Positions 21,078 to 29,863 of a stretch of 33,524 nt of DNA are shown piece after piece (positions within the stretch are counted from its first letter, which is position 1; every line of letters begins with the position of its first letter). Location of the stretch: the NCBI RefSeq assembly GCF_015062915.1, contig NZ_SUTJ01000003.1, positions 1 through 33,524 on the forward strand, written 5' to 3'. Under the pieces are notes generated by a model. The model worked only from the letters and a program-made list of their open reading frames with translations, searched no databases and was not told where the DNA came from. Source of the DNA: Methanobrevibacter thaueri. Lineage in GTDB: Archaea; Methanobacteriota; Methanobacteria; Methanobacteriales; Methanobacteriaceae. A program made the position numbers and the translations under genes.

Positions 21078-23003
21078 TTAGAATTTTTCTAAAATCCTAG
21101 CATATACAGCTTTCAAATCATCATCTGATTTTTCATATATTCTTTTTAAAATTAATTCGGGTGTACTTTTTGCAAGGAAATTCATTTTAGGGGTTCTGTC
21201 AACGATAAGATTGTAGTTTTCATCCAATCCTTTCGCTTCAATACCGTCCACACGAATATCGGTGTAATTCATAAGTTCCCTTGCCATATGAGTGACAATA
21301 ACACCATAAGAATTGGTTTCTTTAATCATGTCAATAAATGTTGATATGATTTTAACTGCTGCATCGAGTTCGGTGATTCCTTCGAGTTCATCTAGTAATA
21401 CTAACTTTTCACTATCTGTGGTGACGATTGGTATGAACACGTTTAAGAATGATTCGAATGCACCTGCATCAAGGGATCTTTTCTTTGAGAAGTGATACAC
21501 TTCATCAAATATTTTTATTTCGGCCTTGTCTGCACTTACAGGAAGTCCCATCTGTGCCATGAGTGATATCTGAGTCAAGGTTTCCAGAAGTGTGGTTTTA
21601 CCCCCGCTGTTTGCACCTGTAAGGAGAGCTATGTTCTCGTCTTTTGTCAATTGGTAATCCACCTTTTGAACATAATCCTTGTCCTTTTTAAGTGCCAATT
21701 CGAGGTGCAGAGCTCCTGTCAACTTTATCTCCTCGCCGAATTGTGGTCTGCACAAGCCATACTCATATGCAAAACTGCCTAAGCTGAACTCATAGTCGAA
21801 TCTGATGGCATCTTTGACCTCTTCGATTGCCCTTTCCTTTATGGAGTTCAATTCTATTGCAGCATTCCTCTTTATGTCGAATATGTCATTCTCCTTTTTG
21901 GAGGATTGCTGAAGGGTCACCCTTTCGATTTCTGTTTCATCAATCTGGATAGGATATGTCCTGAGGTATGGGTCAAAACTCATGCCGGTTTTTTCCCTGA
22001 TGATTTCCTTCCTTTTATTGATAATGTCGTCAAATATTTTACTGATTTTTGGAGGGAAGTTATTGTTTAACAGGTTGAGAATTTCATCTCCTTCAAGGTC
22101 AACCTGTTTGATTGATTTTTCCAACTCATCATCCATCTCATCTTTAAGTGAAAGGACAAGGTCTTCAATATCGACCTCCCTTTTATCAATGATATTCAAC
22201 TCATCAATGATTGGAATTATCTCGCCCAATACACTTTCCCTATTCCTGATCTTTTGAATTTCATGGACTCTTGAGAAGAGGTCCTTATTCTGGATAAAGA
22301 AATTGATTATCTTTTCCGGAACAATTTCATAATCTCTCTCATCAATGCTGATTATGATGACATTCGGCATTCCCTCAAAATCAAGAACTCCCTGGGAATA
22401 GACGTAGAACACCAAATCATAATTCCTCATCTCCTCCTGAAGAAGAGGGGAATCGCTTGCAGTAATGATTGGGTAGTATTGGTTCAGTCCCAAATCGGTC
22501 AGGTATGAATTGTCTTCGGCACTTTCAACAAGAATGACTTTGCTTGGGTCATATTCGGGTTTGGCTTCTTCAACTTCCTTCAGGTTTTTCATCAAACCTC
22601 TCAATTTGATGATTGGAAGTTGTGAGACATGCTCCTTGGCATTCATTACAAAATCTAGTTTTTCATTGATCTTGTCAATGTCTTTGGATGGAGAAAGCAG
22701 CAAAATTCTATTCTTTGAGTATGAGGTGTTGGAATATGATAAAATCTTGTTAATGATGTCCTCATAGAGTTCCATTGCACGGTCGCTTTTAATAAACTCA
22801 TAATCAGGATTGTTCAATAACTGGTTCATTATTTCAATAGCCTTCCTTTGGCTGATGCCGTCAACTGCTGATATCTTTTCAACATCGACATTGTCAACTA
22901 TCTTTTGGAGTTCTTCTTCGCCTCCAACGCTATTGAGTATTTTTTCAGAGATTTTATTCCCTATTCCTTTAATGTTTTGCAATGTTATTCTTTCCCCTTT
23001 CAT
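21078..23003 (-). CDS. MutS-like ATPase with N-terminal HhH region
   Basis: 641 residues. The N-terminus (about 5-68) has two helix-hairpin-helix-like elements (IKGIGNKISEKIL and VDGISQRKAIEIM), suggesting DNA binding. A long middle follows with coiled-coil character in its second part (about 330-440). The C-terminal MutS ABC ATPase has Walker A GANSGGKTT (463-471), Walker B LVLLDELEG with D538/E539, and a VTHMAREL element near the H-loop position. There is no mismatch-recognition domain and no C-terminal Smr nuclease domain, so it is neither MutS1 nor canonical bacterial MutS2; it fits archaeal MutS-related proteins of unknown role. It heads a two-gene unit with the UbiB-like gene. A TATA-like element (23042-23052) lies upstream, so it has its own promoter after the U32 genes. 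Confidence 0.88.
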   Translation of the reverse strand: MKGERITLQNIKGIGNKISEKILNSVGGEEELQKIVDNVDVEKISAVDGISQRKAIEIMNQLLNNPDYEFIKSDRAMELYEDIINKILSYSNTSYSKNRILLLSPSKDIDKINEKLDFVMNAKEHVSQLPIIKLRGLMKNLKEVEEAKPEYDPSKVILVESAEDNSYLTDLGLNQYYPIITASDSPLLQEEMRNYDLVFYVYSQGVLDFEGMPNVIIISIDERDYEIVPEKIINFFIQNKDLFSRVHEIQKIRNRESVLGEIIPIIDELNIIDKREVDIEDLVLSLKDEMDDELEKSIKQVDLEGDEILNLLNNNFPPKISKIFDDIINKRKEIIREKTGMSFDPYLRTYPIQIDETEIERVTLQQSSKKENDIFDIKRNAAIELNSIKERAIEEVKDAIRFDYEFSLGSFAYEYGLCRPQFGEEIKLTGALHLELALKKDKDYVQKVDYQLTKDENIALLTGANSGGKTTLLETLTQISLMAQMGLPVSADKAEIKIFDEVYHFSKKRSLDAGAFESFLNVFIPIVTTDSEKLVLLDELEGITELDAAVKIISTFIDMIKETNSYGVIVTHMARELMNYTDIRVDGIEAKGLDENYNLIVDRTPKMNFLAKSTPELILKRIYEKSDDDLKAVYARILEKF

Positions 23004-23041
23004 TTTACCAAACCCTTTTTGTAGAAATAATATATCTTTTA

Positions 23042-23052
23042 TTTATATATTC
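23042..23052 (-). promoter_or_regulatory. TATA box of the MutS-like / UbiB-like unit
   Basis: GAATATATAAA on the minus strand lies about 44 bp before ATG 23003, predicting a leader of roughly 18 nt. Confidence 0.5.
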
Positions 23053-23083
23053 TAATTTTGCCGAGAGCATTTGGAAAGTAATA

Positions 23084-25498
23084 TCAGTAATTGGCAATGG
23101 TATTTTTAGGACTGTACTTTTCAAGTTCCTTTTTGCTGATGTTTCCGTTCAATGCTTCTTTATACACATCTATTATTCTATAGTAATCATCGTCCTTGTA
23201 TCGGCCGTCTATTGAGAAATTCATAAAACCAGCGTCTCTTAGATGGTTTATTTTATCAAGTAGTGAAAGTTCACTGTCATTAAAAATAATCAGCTCTTCA
23301 TTTGAAATGCTTTTATGAATAGGATAATGATTGTTGTTCCTGTCAATCAGGTAATTCTCATACCTTCTGGTCTCATTGCCATATAACAGGCTGTATCTTG
23401 TCTTCATCAGTTCAACAGATCCCTGAACCAGCATTTCTACCTTTTGGGGATTGCTGCAATGAGAGATGATGTCCTCATAATCGTTTTCATTAAGCTCCAC
23501 GGACAATGTGACAATCTTATATCCTTCAAGGCTATTGATTGAATAGTTGTTTGCAATATTCATTGAATATGGTCCGTATTCCCCATTGAAACTTGCGCTC
23601 ATTATCGGAAGTGAGCAGTGCATTCTGTTAAGTATTCCACGAACCTTGTTCAATGCCCTAATCAATTTGTCATGGGTGATGTCCGGCCATTTCCAGATTA
23701 ACTCGTAATCCTTGCCGATAGAAAGTTCAACCGCTTCCTTAAGGAAATTGACCATGTAGTTGATGTTGTACTTCTCATCCTCAAGAATCAGGGAATCGTC
23801 CTTTGGTGGAATCTCCAGATAAACCCTCTTGACGCCTTCAAGATTCTTGAGATGTTTCAGGTTATTTGTATAGAATGAGAAATTGACATTTTCCTCACTG
23901 TTGTCGTTTTCAGCAGGTGTCAATGTTACTTTTTTGAGTTTATGTGAATATGAATTGATAACCTCGTTTTCAAGCTTTTCAAACAGGCTTCTTCTAAGCT
24001 CATTGAGCTTGCTTATAGGAATGAAGAGTGTTCCGTCATAATTGACATTAATCTGAGTGATGTCATAAGGGTAATTGTCGATTTTACCAAGCTGCTTTTT
24101 GACGGTATCGACATCAACGCTTCTTTTGAGAGGCTTTTCAAACTGTGTGTCTCCTGTAACCTCACATTCAATGACTTTCCTGTTTGCAAGTGTCAATCTT
24201 CCCTTAAGCTTAGGATACTTGTTTTTAAGAGAGAATGTCAGTATCAATTTGGACTTGACATAACTTTCGCCACTATTCTCGATTTCCTTTACCTTTCGGG
24301 TGTGGCTGTTCCTTTTGGTGAGATACACATCAGATTCATTCAGATTGAAATCGCTTTTCTTGTTCTGCCAAACCTTCTTGACAATCATGACCTTGTTCGG
24401 TCTTGTGAAATCCTTCACGACCTTGTTCTTGCCCTTATTGAAATGGTTCAGTGTGGTTATGACTGGTGGCTGTGATATTTCCAATCCGTAATCGTTATTG
24501 TTCTTGACTATAAGCAATCCGTCACCCTTTTCAGGTATTGTGGTTATAGAATCGTTCAGTCTTATTGCAATCTGGTTTCTGCTGCTTTTGATGACTCTTC
24601 CTATCTTCAAACCGATATGCCCGGACCTCAGGCTTCTTTTGGATGTGTTCATGAACTGCCCTTCACTGAATCCCCTGTTGAATGCAAGGCTGATTTCCTC
24701 ACTTTTCGAGGTTTTTCCGCTTTTAAGCTTGTTCAATGCCTTCCTATAATTGCTCACGACAATTGCCAGGTATTCCTTGCTTCTCATTCTTCCTTCAATC
24801 TTAATGCAGTGAACATTAAGCTCAGCTATTTCCTTCAATCGATTGAACAGGCTCAAATCGCAAGGGGATAAGTAGTAATCATGCTTCTTGATTCCTTTTA
24901 TTTTATATTTCTGACGGCATGGCTGTGCACAGGTTCCTCTGTTGCCGCTTCTTCCGCCCTTGAAACTGCTCATAAGACACTGTCCGGAATATGAATAGCA
25001 TAATGCTCCATGGGCAAACACTTCAAGCTCCATATTAGTGTTCAGATTTTCAATTTCCTCTTTTCTCATTTCACGTGGAAGAACAACCCTTTTCACACCC
25101 TTGCTTTCAATATAGTCAAGTTTCAACTGGTTTTCAAGGGTCATTTGTGTTGAGGCATGGATCTTTAAATCAGGAAGGTATTCGTTAATCAGTTCAACCA
25201 GTCCCAAATCCTGAATCAAAACGGCATCAACGCCTATTGCATGTAGATTTGCCAGATAGTTTATGACGCTTTCAAGTTCCCTTTCCTTGATTATGGTGTT
25301 CACGGTAACGTAAACCTTCACGTTATGCATGTGTGCAATGTTTACTGCCTCGCGAATCTCATCTAAGGTGAAGTTTTCAGCGAACTTCCTTGCCCCATAA
25401 TTCTTTCCGGACAGGTAAACCGCACTGGCGCCGGCATTGATTGCAACCTTCAAATGGTCCATTGACCCGACTGGAGCCAGCAATTCAGGAATTCTCAT
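23084..25498 (-). CDS. Peptidase U32 family protein (long form), downstream copy
   Basis: 804 residues from ATG 25498. A TTG at 25513 would add five residues, but TGAGGG at 25508-25513 is well placed as a ribosome binding site for the ATG. The N-terminal U32 TIM-barrel starts at PELLAPVGSMDHLKVAINAG and holds HGALC (C167), SGQC (C174) and GTCAQPCR (C190, C194), the cysteine pattern linked in U32 proteins to an iron-sulfur cluster. Established bacterial members (TrhP, RlhA, UbiU/UbiV) hydroxylate tRNA, 23S rRNA or ubiquinone precursors, so an RNA-modifying role is more likely than proteolysis; it is untested here. A long C-terminal region (about 550 residues) resembles the extra part of RlhA-type proteins. 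It overlaps the upstream paralogue by 14 nt, indicating translational coupling. Confidence 0.88.
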   Translation of the reverse strand: MRIPELLAPVGSMDHLKVAINAGASAVYLSGKNYGARKFAENFTLDEIREAVNIAHMHNVKVYVTVNTIIKERELESVINYLANLHAIGVDAVLIQDLGLVELINEYLPDLKIHASTQMTLENQLKLDYIESKGVKRVVLPREMRKEEIENLNTNMELEVFAHGALCYSYSGQCLMSSFKGGRSGNRGTCAQPCRQKYKIKGIKKHDYYLSPCDLSLFNRLKEIAELNVHCIKIEGRMRSKEYLAIVVSNYRKALNKLKSGKTSKSEEISLAFNRGFSEGQFMNTSKRSLRSGHIGLKIGRVIKSSRNQIAIRLNDSITTIPEKGDGLLIVKNNNDYGLEISQPPVITTLNHFNKGKNKVVKDFTRPNKVMIVKKVWQNKKSDFNLNESDVYLTKRNSHTRKVKEIENSGESYVKSKLILTFSLKNKYPKLKGRLTLANRKVIECEVTGDTQFEKPLKRSVDVDTVKKQLGKIDNYPYDITQINVNYDGTLFIPISKLNELRRSLFEKLENEVINSYSHKLKKVTLTPAENDNSEENVNFSFYTNNLKHLKNLEGVKRVYLEIPPKDDSLILEDEKYNINYMVNFLKEAVELSIGKDYELIWKWPDITHDKLIRALNKVRGILNRMHCSLPIMSASFNGEYGPYSMNIANNYSINSLEGYKIVTLSVELNENDYEDIISHCSNPQKVEMLVQGSVELMKTRYSLLYGNETRRYENYLIDRNNNHYPIHKSISNEELIIFNDSELSLLDKINHLRDAGFMNFSIDGRYKDDDYYRIIDVYKEALNGNISKKELEKYSPKNTIANY

Positions 25499-27986
25499 GC
25501 AATCTGCCCTCAATGAAATTGCCCTTGTTGATGTAGGATTGTGAGAAATCCATAATCTGGTACTTGTACTTTGTCAGTTCTTCATCGTCCTTGTTTTGAA
25601 GACTTTCATTGTATATGGATAGGATTTGTGATGTGTACTGCTCATTTGAGTATCTGCAGTCCACGATAAGATTATCCAATCCGAACTCCTTGATTTCATT
25701 CATCTCCTCAATCAGGCACAGGCAATCCTTGTTGATGATGTGGCTTTGCCTGTTGTAGTCAAAGAACACCTTATACTTGAACTTCTTCCTTTTCTTGTCT
25801 TCCAGAATCGCATAATCAGCATCATTTGAAATAATGAAGTCATTTCCGTCATTGAGATTGGTGAAATCGTCCTTGCTGACAATAACCTCAAGGTTTCCGT
25901 TCACAATCATCTCAAGGTCGATGTTGCGGTCATGGTTCTTGCTGACAAGTTCCTTGATTTCAGCTCCTGAAAGCTCGGAGGATAAGATCAATGACTTGAA
26001 TCCTGCCTCGTTCATGTCACGCACACAGAAGCTGTTCCAAACGTTCAGGTTATGGTTTCCGTAAATCGGACAGTCGAAGATTTCACTCATTCCAGGGAAG
26101 TCGCCCATGACTGAAATGATTATTCCCTCATTTTCAAGCTCCTTGACAATCTCATTGCATCTTACAGCATCCTCTTCTGATATGAATGAGGACAATACCC
26201 AAACAAACTCGGTTGGAGATGCCATAAGGCTTCCCTGCTTCAAGGTCTCCTTTATGTTAGCATAGTAATCCTCAGAGTTGTTGTAATGACAGTTTCCGTC
26301 AAAATAAATACGTTTCAAATCAAATCCTGATGCGGCCCTGATTTGCGCAAGGTCGTCAATGAATATTGACAGTTTAGGAGTTTTCTTTTTAATCTTACCT
26401 GCATTTCCTTCATAATCCTCAAAGAATTTGGTCAAGTCCTTCCTGACCTGTTTTACTGCCTTTTTGGTTGGAGTGTAATGATTCATCAACATTTCGGTAG
26501 CAGTGTCAAGTATCTCGCGCCTGATCTGGTTTATTTCACGAATAGGTATGAAAATGTCTTTCGGCATGTTGTTGAAGCGGATATTGTCCATGTAGAATGG
26601 TGTTCCACCAGTCTTGCTCAGCTGCTTTTCCAGAGTCTCCTCGGTCAATGGCTTGTTTTTAGCCTTTTCGAATTTATCCAAGGTCTTGTGGCGGAAGTTG
26701 ATCAGCTCATCATCAACATGGAACTCCACTTTTGTAAAGAGGTTCAGATTCTCATCCCAAGTCAATGACAGGTTAACTGGAACATTGCTTTTGATTGTTT
26801 CCTTTTCAAATTGCTTCAGGTATTCATGTGTTGACTTGGAATAGCTGATGAACACTTCAGTTCCGACCTTAACAAGACGTGTGGTGTCTATAATGATTTC
26901 GTTTTCATCCTGCTTTATGATATTTTCAAGGTATATTCCCTTGATTTTTCCGTTATATTTGAACGCTATTCCGTCACCAGGCTCAAGGATGACTGGAATC
27001 TCATGGTTTTTAACCTCAATTGTGACTTTGGTGCCGTCAATGTCAACAATATCTCCTATATATAAACCTTCGTGTCCGGAATGGCCTCTTCCCATCACTT
27101 CACCAGGTTTGTCTCCCATCATGTATCCGTCGGTGAACTGGCGGTTGAAAACAAGGTGCAAGTCTTTCTTATAGTCGCCAGGATTGCCGTCAATGATGTT
27201 TCTGTAGCTGTTCACGATGGTTCCGATATAATCCTTGGATTTCATCCTTCCCTCAAGCTTTAGGGATTTGACTCCTGCATCTGAAATCTCAGTCAGATGG
27301 TTATAAGTCGCAAGGTCATGAGTGGATAGGAGATATCCGTTTCCGATATTGTATCCTCTGTACTTTAAACGATATTCTCTTCTGCATGGCTGTGCGCAGG
27401 CTCCACGGTTTCCGCTTCTTCCACTGTTGTATGATGACATGTAGCATTTTCCGCTTACGCAGTAACACAATGCTCCGTGGCCGAACACTTCAATGTCCAT
27501 GTCGATATTGTCCTTTTCAAGCTGGTCATGTGTCTGCTTGATTTGATGGATATTGACTTCTCTTGGAAGAACAACCCTTTTGATATTGTTCCTGCTTGCC
27601 CATTTGAATGATGAGTAATTGTTCAAACCCATCTGTGTTGATGCATGAACCTCCAAATCTGGTATGAATGTCTTCAAAAGCCAGATCAGTCCGAAATCCT
27701 GTACGATTACTGCATCCACTCCAATCTGGTACAATTTGAAAAGGTACTTCAAGACATCGACAATTTCAAAATTGTTTACCAGTGTGTTCACGGTTACATG
27801 AACCTTGCTGCCGTTCATGTGAGCGTAGTTGACTGCCTTTTCAATCTCCTCCATTGTGAAGTTCTTGGCATATGCTCGGGCACCGTATTGCTGGCCTGCA
27901 ATATAAACCGCATCGGCACCTGCGTTGACTGCAACCACCAACACATCATAAGAGCCTGCAGGGGCTAATAATTCTTCTAAAACCAT
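25485..27986 (-). CDS. Peptidase U32 family protein (long form), upstream copy
   Basis: 833 residues, paralogue of the following gene with the same plan: U32 barrel from EELLAPAGSYDVLVVAVNAG, then HGALC (C174), SGKC (C181) and GACAQPCR (C197, C201), then a segment LEGRMKSKDYIGTIVNSYRN typical of U32 proteins, and a long C-terminal part. An extra cysteine (C176, in ALCYC) is present. In the next block it reads STHDLATYNHL, where the other copy has SPCDLSLFNRL, so the two differ near where bacterial members often have a further cysteine; they may bind clusters or substrates differently. AAGGTGT lies shortly before ATG 27986. The pair probably forms a two-gene operon with a promoter in the 81-bp spacer shared with tmk. 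Confidence 0.88.
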   Translation of the reverse strand: MVLEELLAPAGSYDVLVVAVNAGADAVYIAGQQYGARAYAKNFTMEEIEKAVNYAHMNGSKVHVTVNTLVNNFEIVDVLKYLFKLYQIGVDAVIVQDFGLIWLLKTFIPDLEVHASTQMGLNNYSSFKWASRNNIKRVVLPREVNIHQIKQTHDQLEKDNIDMDIEVFGHGALCYCVSGKCYMSSYNSGRSGNRGACAQPCRREYRLKYRGYNIGNGYLLSTHDLATYNHLTEISDAGVKSLKLEGRMKSKDYIGTIVNSYRNIIDGNPGDYKKDLHLVFNRQFTDGYMMGDKPGEVMGRGHSGHEGLYIGDIVDIDGTKVTIEVKNHEIPVILEPGDGIAFKYNGKIKGIYLENIIKQDENEIIIDTTRLVKVGTEVFISYSKSTHEYLKQFEKETIKSNVPVNLSLTWDENLNLFTKVEFHVDDELINFRHKTLDKFEKAKNKPLTEETLEKQLSKTGGTPFYMDNIRFNNMPKDIFIPIREINQIRREILDTATEMLMNHYTPTKKAVKQVRKDLTKFFEDYEGNAGKIKKKTPKLSIFIDDLAQIRAASGFDLKRIYFDGNCHYNNSEDYYANIKETLKQGSLMASPTEFVWVLSSFISEEDAVRCNEIVKELENEGIIISVMGDFPGMSEIFDCPIYGNHNLNVWNSFCVRDMNEAGFKSLILSSELSGAEIKELVSKNHDRNIDLEMIVNGNLEVIVSKDDFTNLNDGNDFIISNDADYAILEDKKRKKFKYKVFFDYNRQSHIINKDCLCLIEEMNEIKEFGLDNLIVDCRYSNEQYTSQILSIYNESLQNKDDEELTKYKYQIMDFSQSYINKGNFIEGRLHENS

Positions 27987-28035
27987 TTTATAACTACACC
28001 TTGTTTTGATTTATTCATTTAAGTTTTTGTAATTA

Positions 28036-28050
28036 ATTATATATTAAATT
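28036..28050. promoter_or_regulatory. Near-palindromic TATA region between divergent U32 and tmk genes
   Basis: TTATATATTAAATT reads as a TATA box on both strands. On the plus strand it is about 26 bp from the tmk ATG, so the tmk mRNA would be leaderless (no Shine-Dalgarno is present). On the minus strand it predicts a leader of about 30 nt for the U32 operon, which has a ribosome binding site. Confidence 0.5.
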
Positions 28051-28067
28051 AAAACATATTCTATCTT

Positions 28068-28646
28068 ATGTACATAGTGTTTGAAGGAATTGATGGAGCT
28101 GGAAAATCAACTCAAATCCAAATGTTGAAGGAATGGCTCGAAGCCAATGGATTTAGGGTGGAGACTTTGGTCGAGCCGACCGATTCAGTGGTTGGCAAAT
28201 TGATTCGTGAGATTTTACAAAGGCCTGATGCAGAAACTGATGAGGTTCAAAAGATTTTGGCTCTTCTTTTTGCAGCCGACAGGATGTTCATAATGGATAA
28301 ACTTAAGGATGACTCTAAAATATTCATTTCCGACAGGTCATTCATTTCATCTTTAGCCTATCAGGAACCTGTCGACTGGGTGGAGCAGCTTAACAGGTAC
28401 GCTAAAAAACCGGATCTGTTAATATTGATGGATTTGGATGTTAAAACATCAGTGGCCAGAGCGTCTGGTGATGACACTTTTGAAAATGTGGAGTTTTTAA
28501 CTCGTGTTAAAGACAATTATTTAAAATTAGTTGATAATTACACTCATGAAATCATTGACGCAAACAGGGGTGTCAATAAGGTTTCATCAGATATTAAAAA
28601 AGCAGTTGCGCCATATCTAGGAATATGTCCTGATTGCATTTTATAA
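28068..28646 (+). CDS. tmk: Thymidylate kinase (dTMP kinase)
   Basis: 192 residues, normal for the family. It phosphorylates dTMP to dTDP with ATP, needed for DNA synthesis. The P-loop is FEGIDGAGKST (residues 5-15), followed by the substrate-site EPT (36-38), AADR (69-72) and the DR motif ISDRSFISSLAYQ (D89, R90). The C-terminus carries an unusual CPDC pair (GICPDCIL) beyond the last helix. It is read from a leaderless-type promoter, divergent from the U32 operon and convergent with the 70-aa gene. Some archaeal tmk-like genes act on other nucleotides, but the motifs here fit dTMP. Confidence 0.92.
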   Translation: MYIVFEGIDGAGKSTQIQMLKEWLEANGFRVETLVEPTDSVVGKLIREILQRPDAETDEVQKILALLFAADRMFIMDKLKDDSKIFISDRSFISSLAYQEPVDWVEQLNRYAKKPDLLILMDLDVKTSVARASGDDTFENVEFLTRVKDNYLKLVDNYTHEIIDANRGVNKVSSDIKKAVAPYLGICPDCIL

Positions 28647-28679
28647 TCTTTTTTTTCTAAAAAAATAAGTGAAAGGAAA
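28647..28679. terminator. Bidirectional terminator region between tmk and the 70-aa gene
   Basis: A T8 run and an A7 run stand back to back (TTTTCTAAAA centre), so transcripts from both convergent genes would end in a U tract. Confidence 0.5.
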
Positions 28680-28892
28680 TTATTCATTTCCTTGTAATTC
28701 TTTTAATCTGTCACGGATTGCGTTTTCTAAAAATTCCCTAGCTTTGACAAGCTCATCGTATTCCCCAATAATTTTAGGGCCAAACTCTCCGTGTTCCAAT
28801 TTGATGTCGAATTTTTCAAAGGCATGGGCAAGCATCTGTTCGCCAACACCGTTAGGTATGCCCATTTCGAACTCTTCTTTTTCCTCAACCAT
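28680..28892 (-). CDS. 70-aa conserved-looking small protein at the end of the translation operon
   Basis: An acidic, soluble protein with no signal peptide or membrane helix. It starts MVEEKEEFEMGIPNGVGEQM and has a compact alternating pattern with FDIKLEHGEFGPKIIGEYDE, then a final helix (LVKAREFLENAIRDRLKEL). I do not recognise a family. Support for a real gene: its ATG directly follows the TyrRS stop codon, and GGAGGAG within the last TyrRS codons is an ideally spaced ribosome binding site, so it is translationally coupled. Membership of the aIF2-beta - NMD3 - TyrRS operon hints at a link to translation or ribosome assembly, but that is inference only. Confidence 0.72.
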   Translation of the reverse strand: MVEEKEEFEMGIPNGVGEQMLAHAFEKFDIKLEHGEFGPKIIGEYDELVKAREFLENAIRDRLKELQGNE

Positions 28893-29855
28893 TTAATTCT
28901 CCTCCATGTATTTTCTTACAGGCTCAAAGAATTCAATCAAGAAGTCTTTAATTCCATTTTTCAAATCCATTGGGTGTAAGTTGCCTTCACTGAAGTCCTT
29001 GATTAACTCATCATGAGTCAATTCAATGTCTCCACCGAATTTTTCAGGCCTTTTAATAAGTAAAGTATCTTGATTTGGATAAACGAAGGTTTCTGCAATT
29101 TCAATCATTGGATTGCCTTCAACTTCCCCTTGAGGACAGTAACTCTTGTTGATTTTTTTGCTGATTTCCTCAACGCTGTCATCCACTGCAATGTAGTTTC
29201 CTTTGCTTGATGACATCTTTGCATCACCGTCAAGACCATGCAATAAAGGAGTGTGAATACATACAGGAACGTTTTCACCGATTTTTTCAAGGTTTTCACG
29301 TGCAAGCATCTGGATTTTCCTCTGTTCCATTCCTCCAAGTGCAATGTCCACTTCAAGAGCAGCCATGTCGACGGTCTGCATGATTGGGTAGATTACGCTA
29401 GCCACTTTAGGGTTGTCATCTGCACGGCTTACCTGATCCATACTTCTCCTTGCCCTTTTCAAGGTGGTCATTGTAGCCAATTTATAAACCTTGTCAGTGT
29501 AATCTGGATCTAATTGGAATGAGGAACCTAAAACATATTCGGTTGTTTCATCAAGGCCCAATGCCTGGAAACATTTCTTGTTGTATTCTGCAGTTTCTGC
29601 AATTTCCTCAACGGTTCCTTTTCCATTTAAGAATGCATGGTAATCCGCTAAAAGGATTTTGATTTTAAAACCAAGTTTTTGCAATTGTTTTAGTTTCTGT
29701 ACGGTTACAGCATGTCCCAAATGGATTTTACCAGATGGTTCATAACCGGTGTAAGCTATAGGCTGGTCTTTTTCAAGAATGTCTTTCAATTCTTCTGTGT
29801 CTATAACTTCCAGGGTTCCTTGTTCGATTAATTGAATTTTCTCTTCAATGTTCAT
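28893..29855 (-). CDS. tyrS: Tyrosyl-tRNA synthetase (archaeal type)
   Basis: 320 residues, the short archaeal/eukaryotic-like form without the bacterial S4 domain. It charges tRNA-Tyr. Class I signatures are present: the HIGH motif appears as HLGH (45-48) after [10 protein letters not shown], with Y35 in the tyrosine pocket, and the KMSKS loop appears as KMSSS (213-217, followed by KGN). The ALGG-like segment [15 protein letters not shown] is also typical. A GTGAT ribosome binding site overlaps the end of the upstream NMD3 gene, with only 8 nt between stop and start, so the two are co-transcribed. Confidence 0.95.
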   Translation of the reverse strand: MNIEEKIQLIEQGTLEVIDTEELKDILEKDQPIAYTGYEPSGKIHLGHAVTVQKLKQLQKLGFKIKILLADYHAFLNGKGTVEEIAETAEYNKKCFQALGLDETTEYVLGSSFQLDPDYTDKVYKLATMTTLKRARRSMDQVSRADDNPKVASVIYPIMQTVDMAALEVDIALGGMEQRKIQMLARENLEKIGENVPVCIHTPLLHGLDGDAKMSSSKGNYIAVDDSVEEISKKINKSYCPQGEVEGNPMIEIAETFVYPNQDTLLIKRPEKFGGDIELTHDELIKDFSEGNLHPMDLKNGIKDFLIEFFEPVRKYMEEN

Positions 29856-29863
29856 TCTATCAC

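Noticed and set aside
28620..28646. CPDC at the end of thymidylate kinase as a zinc site or redox motif
   Set aside because: Only two cysteines are present and no partner pair exists in the protein; recorded as an oddity only.
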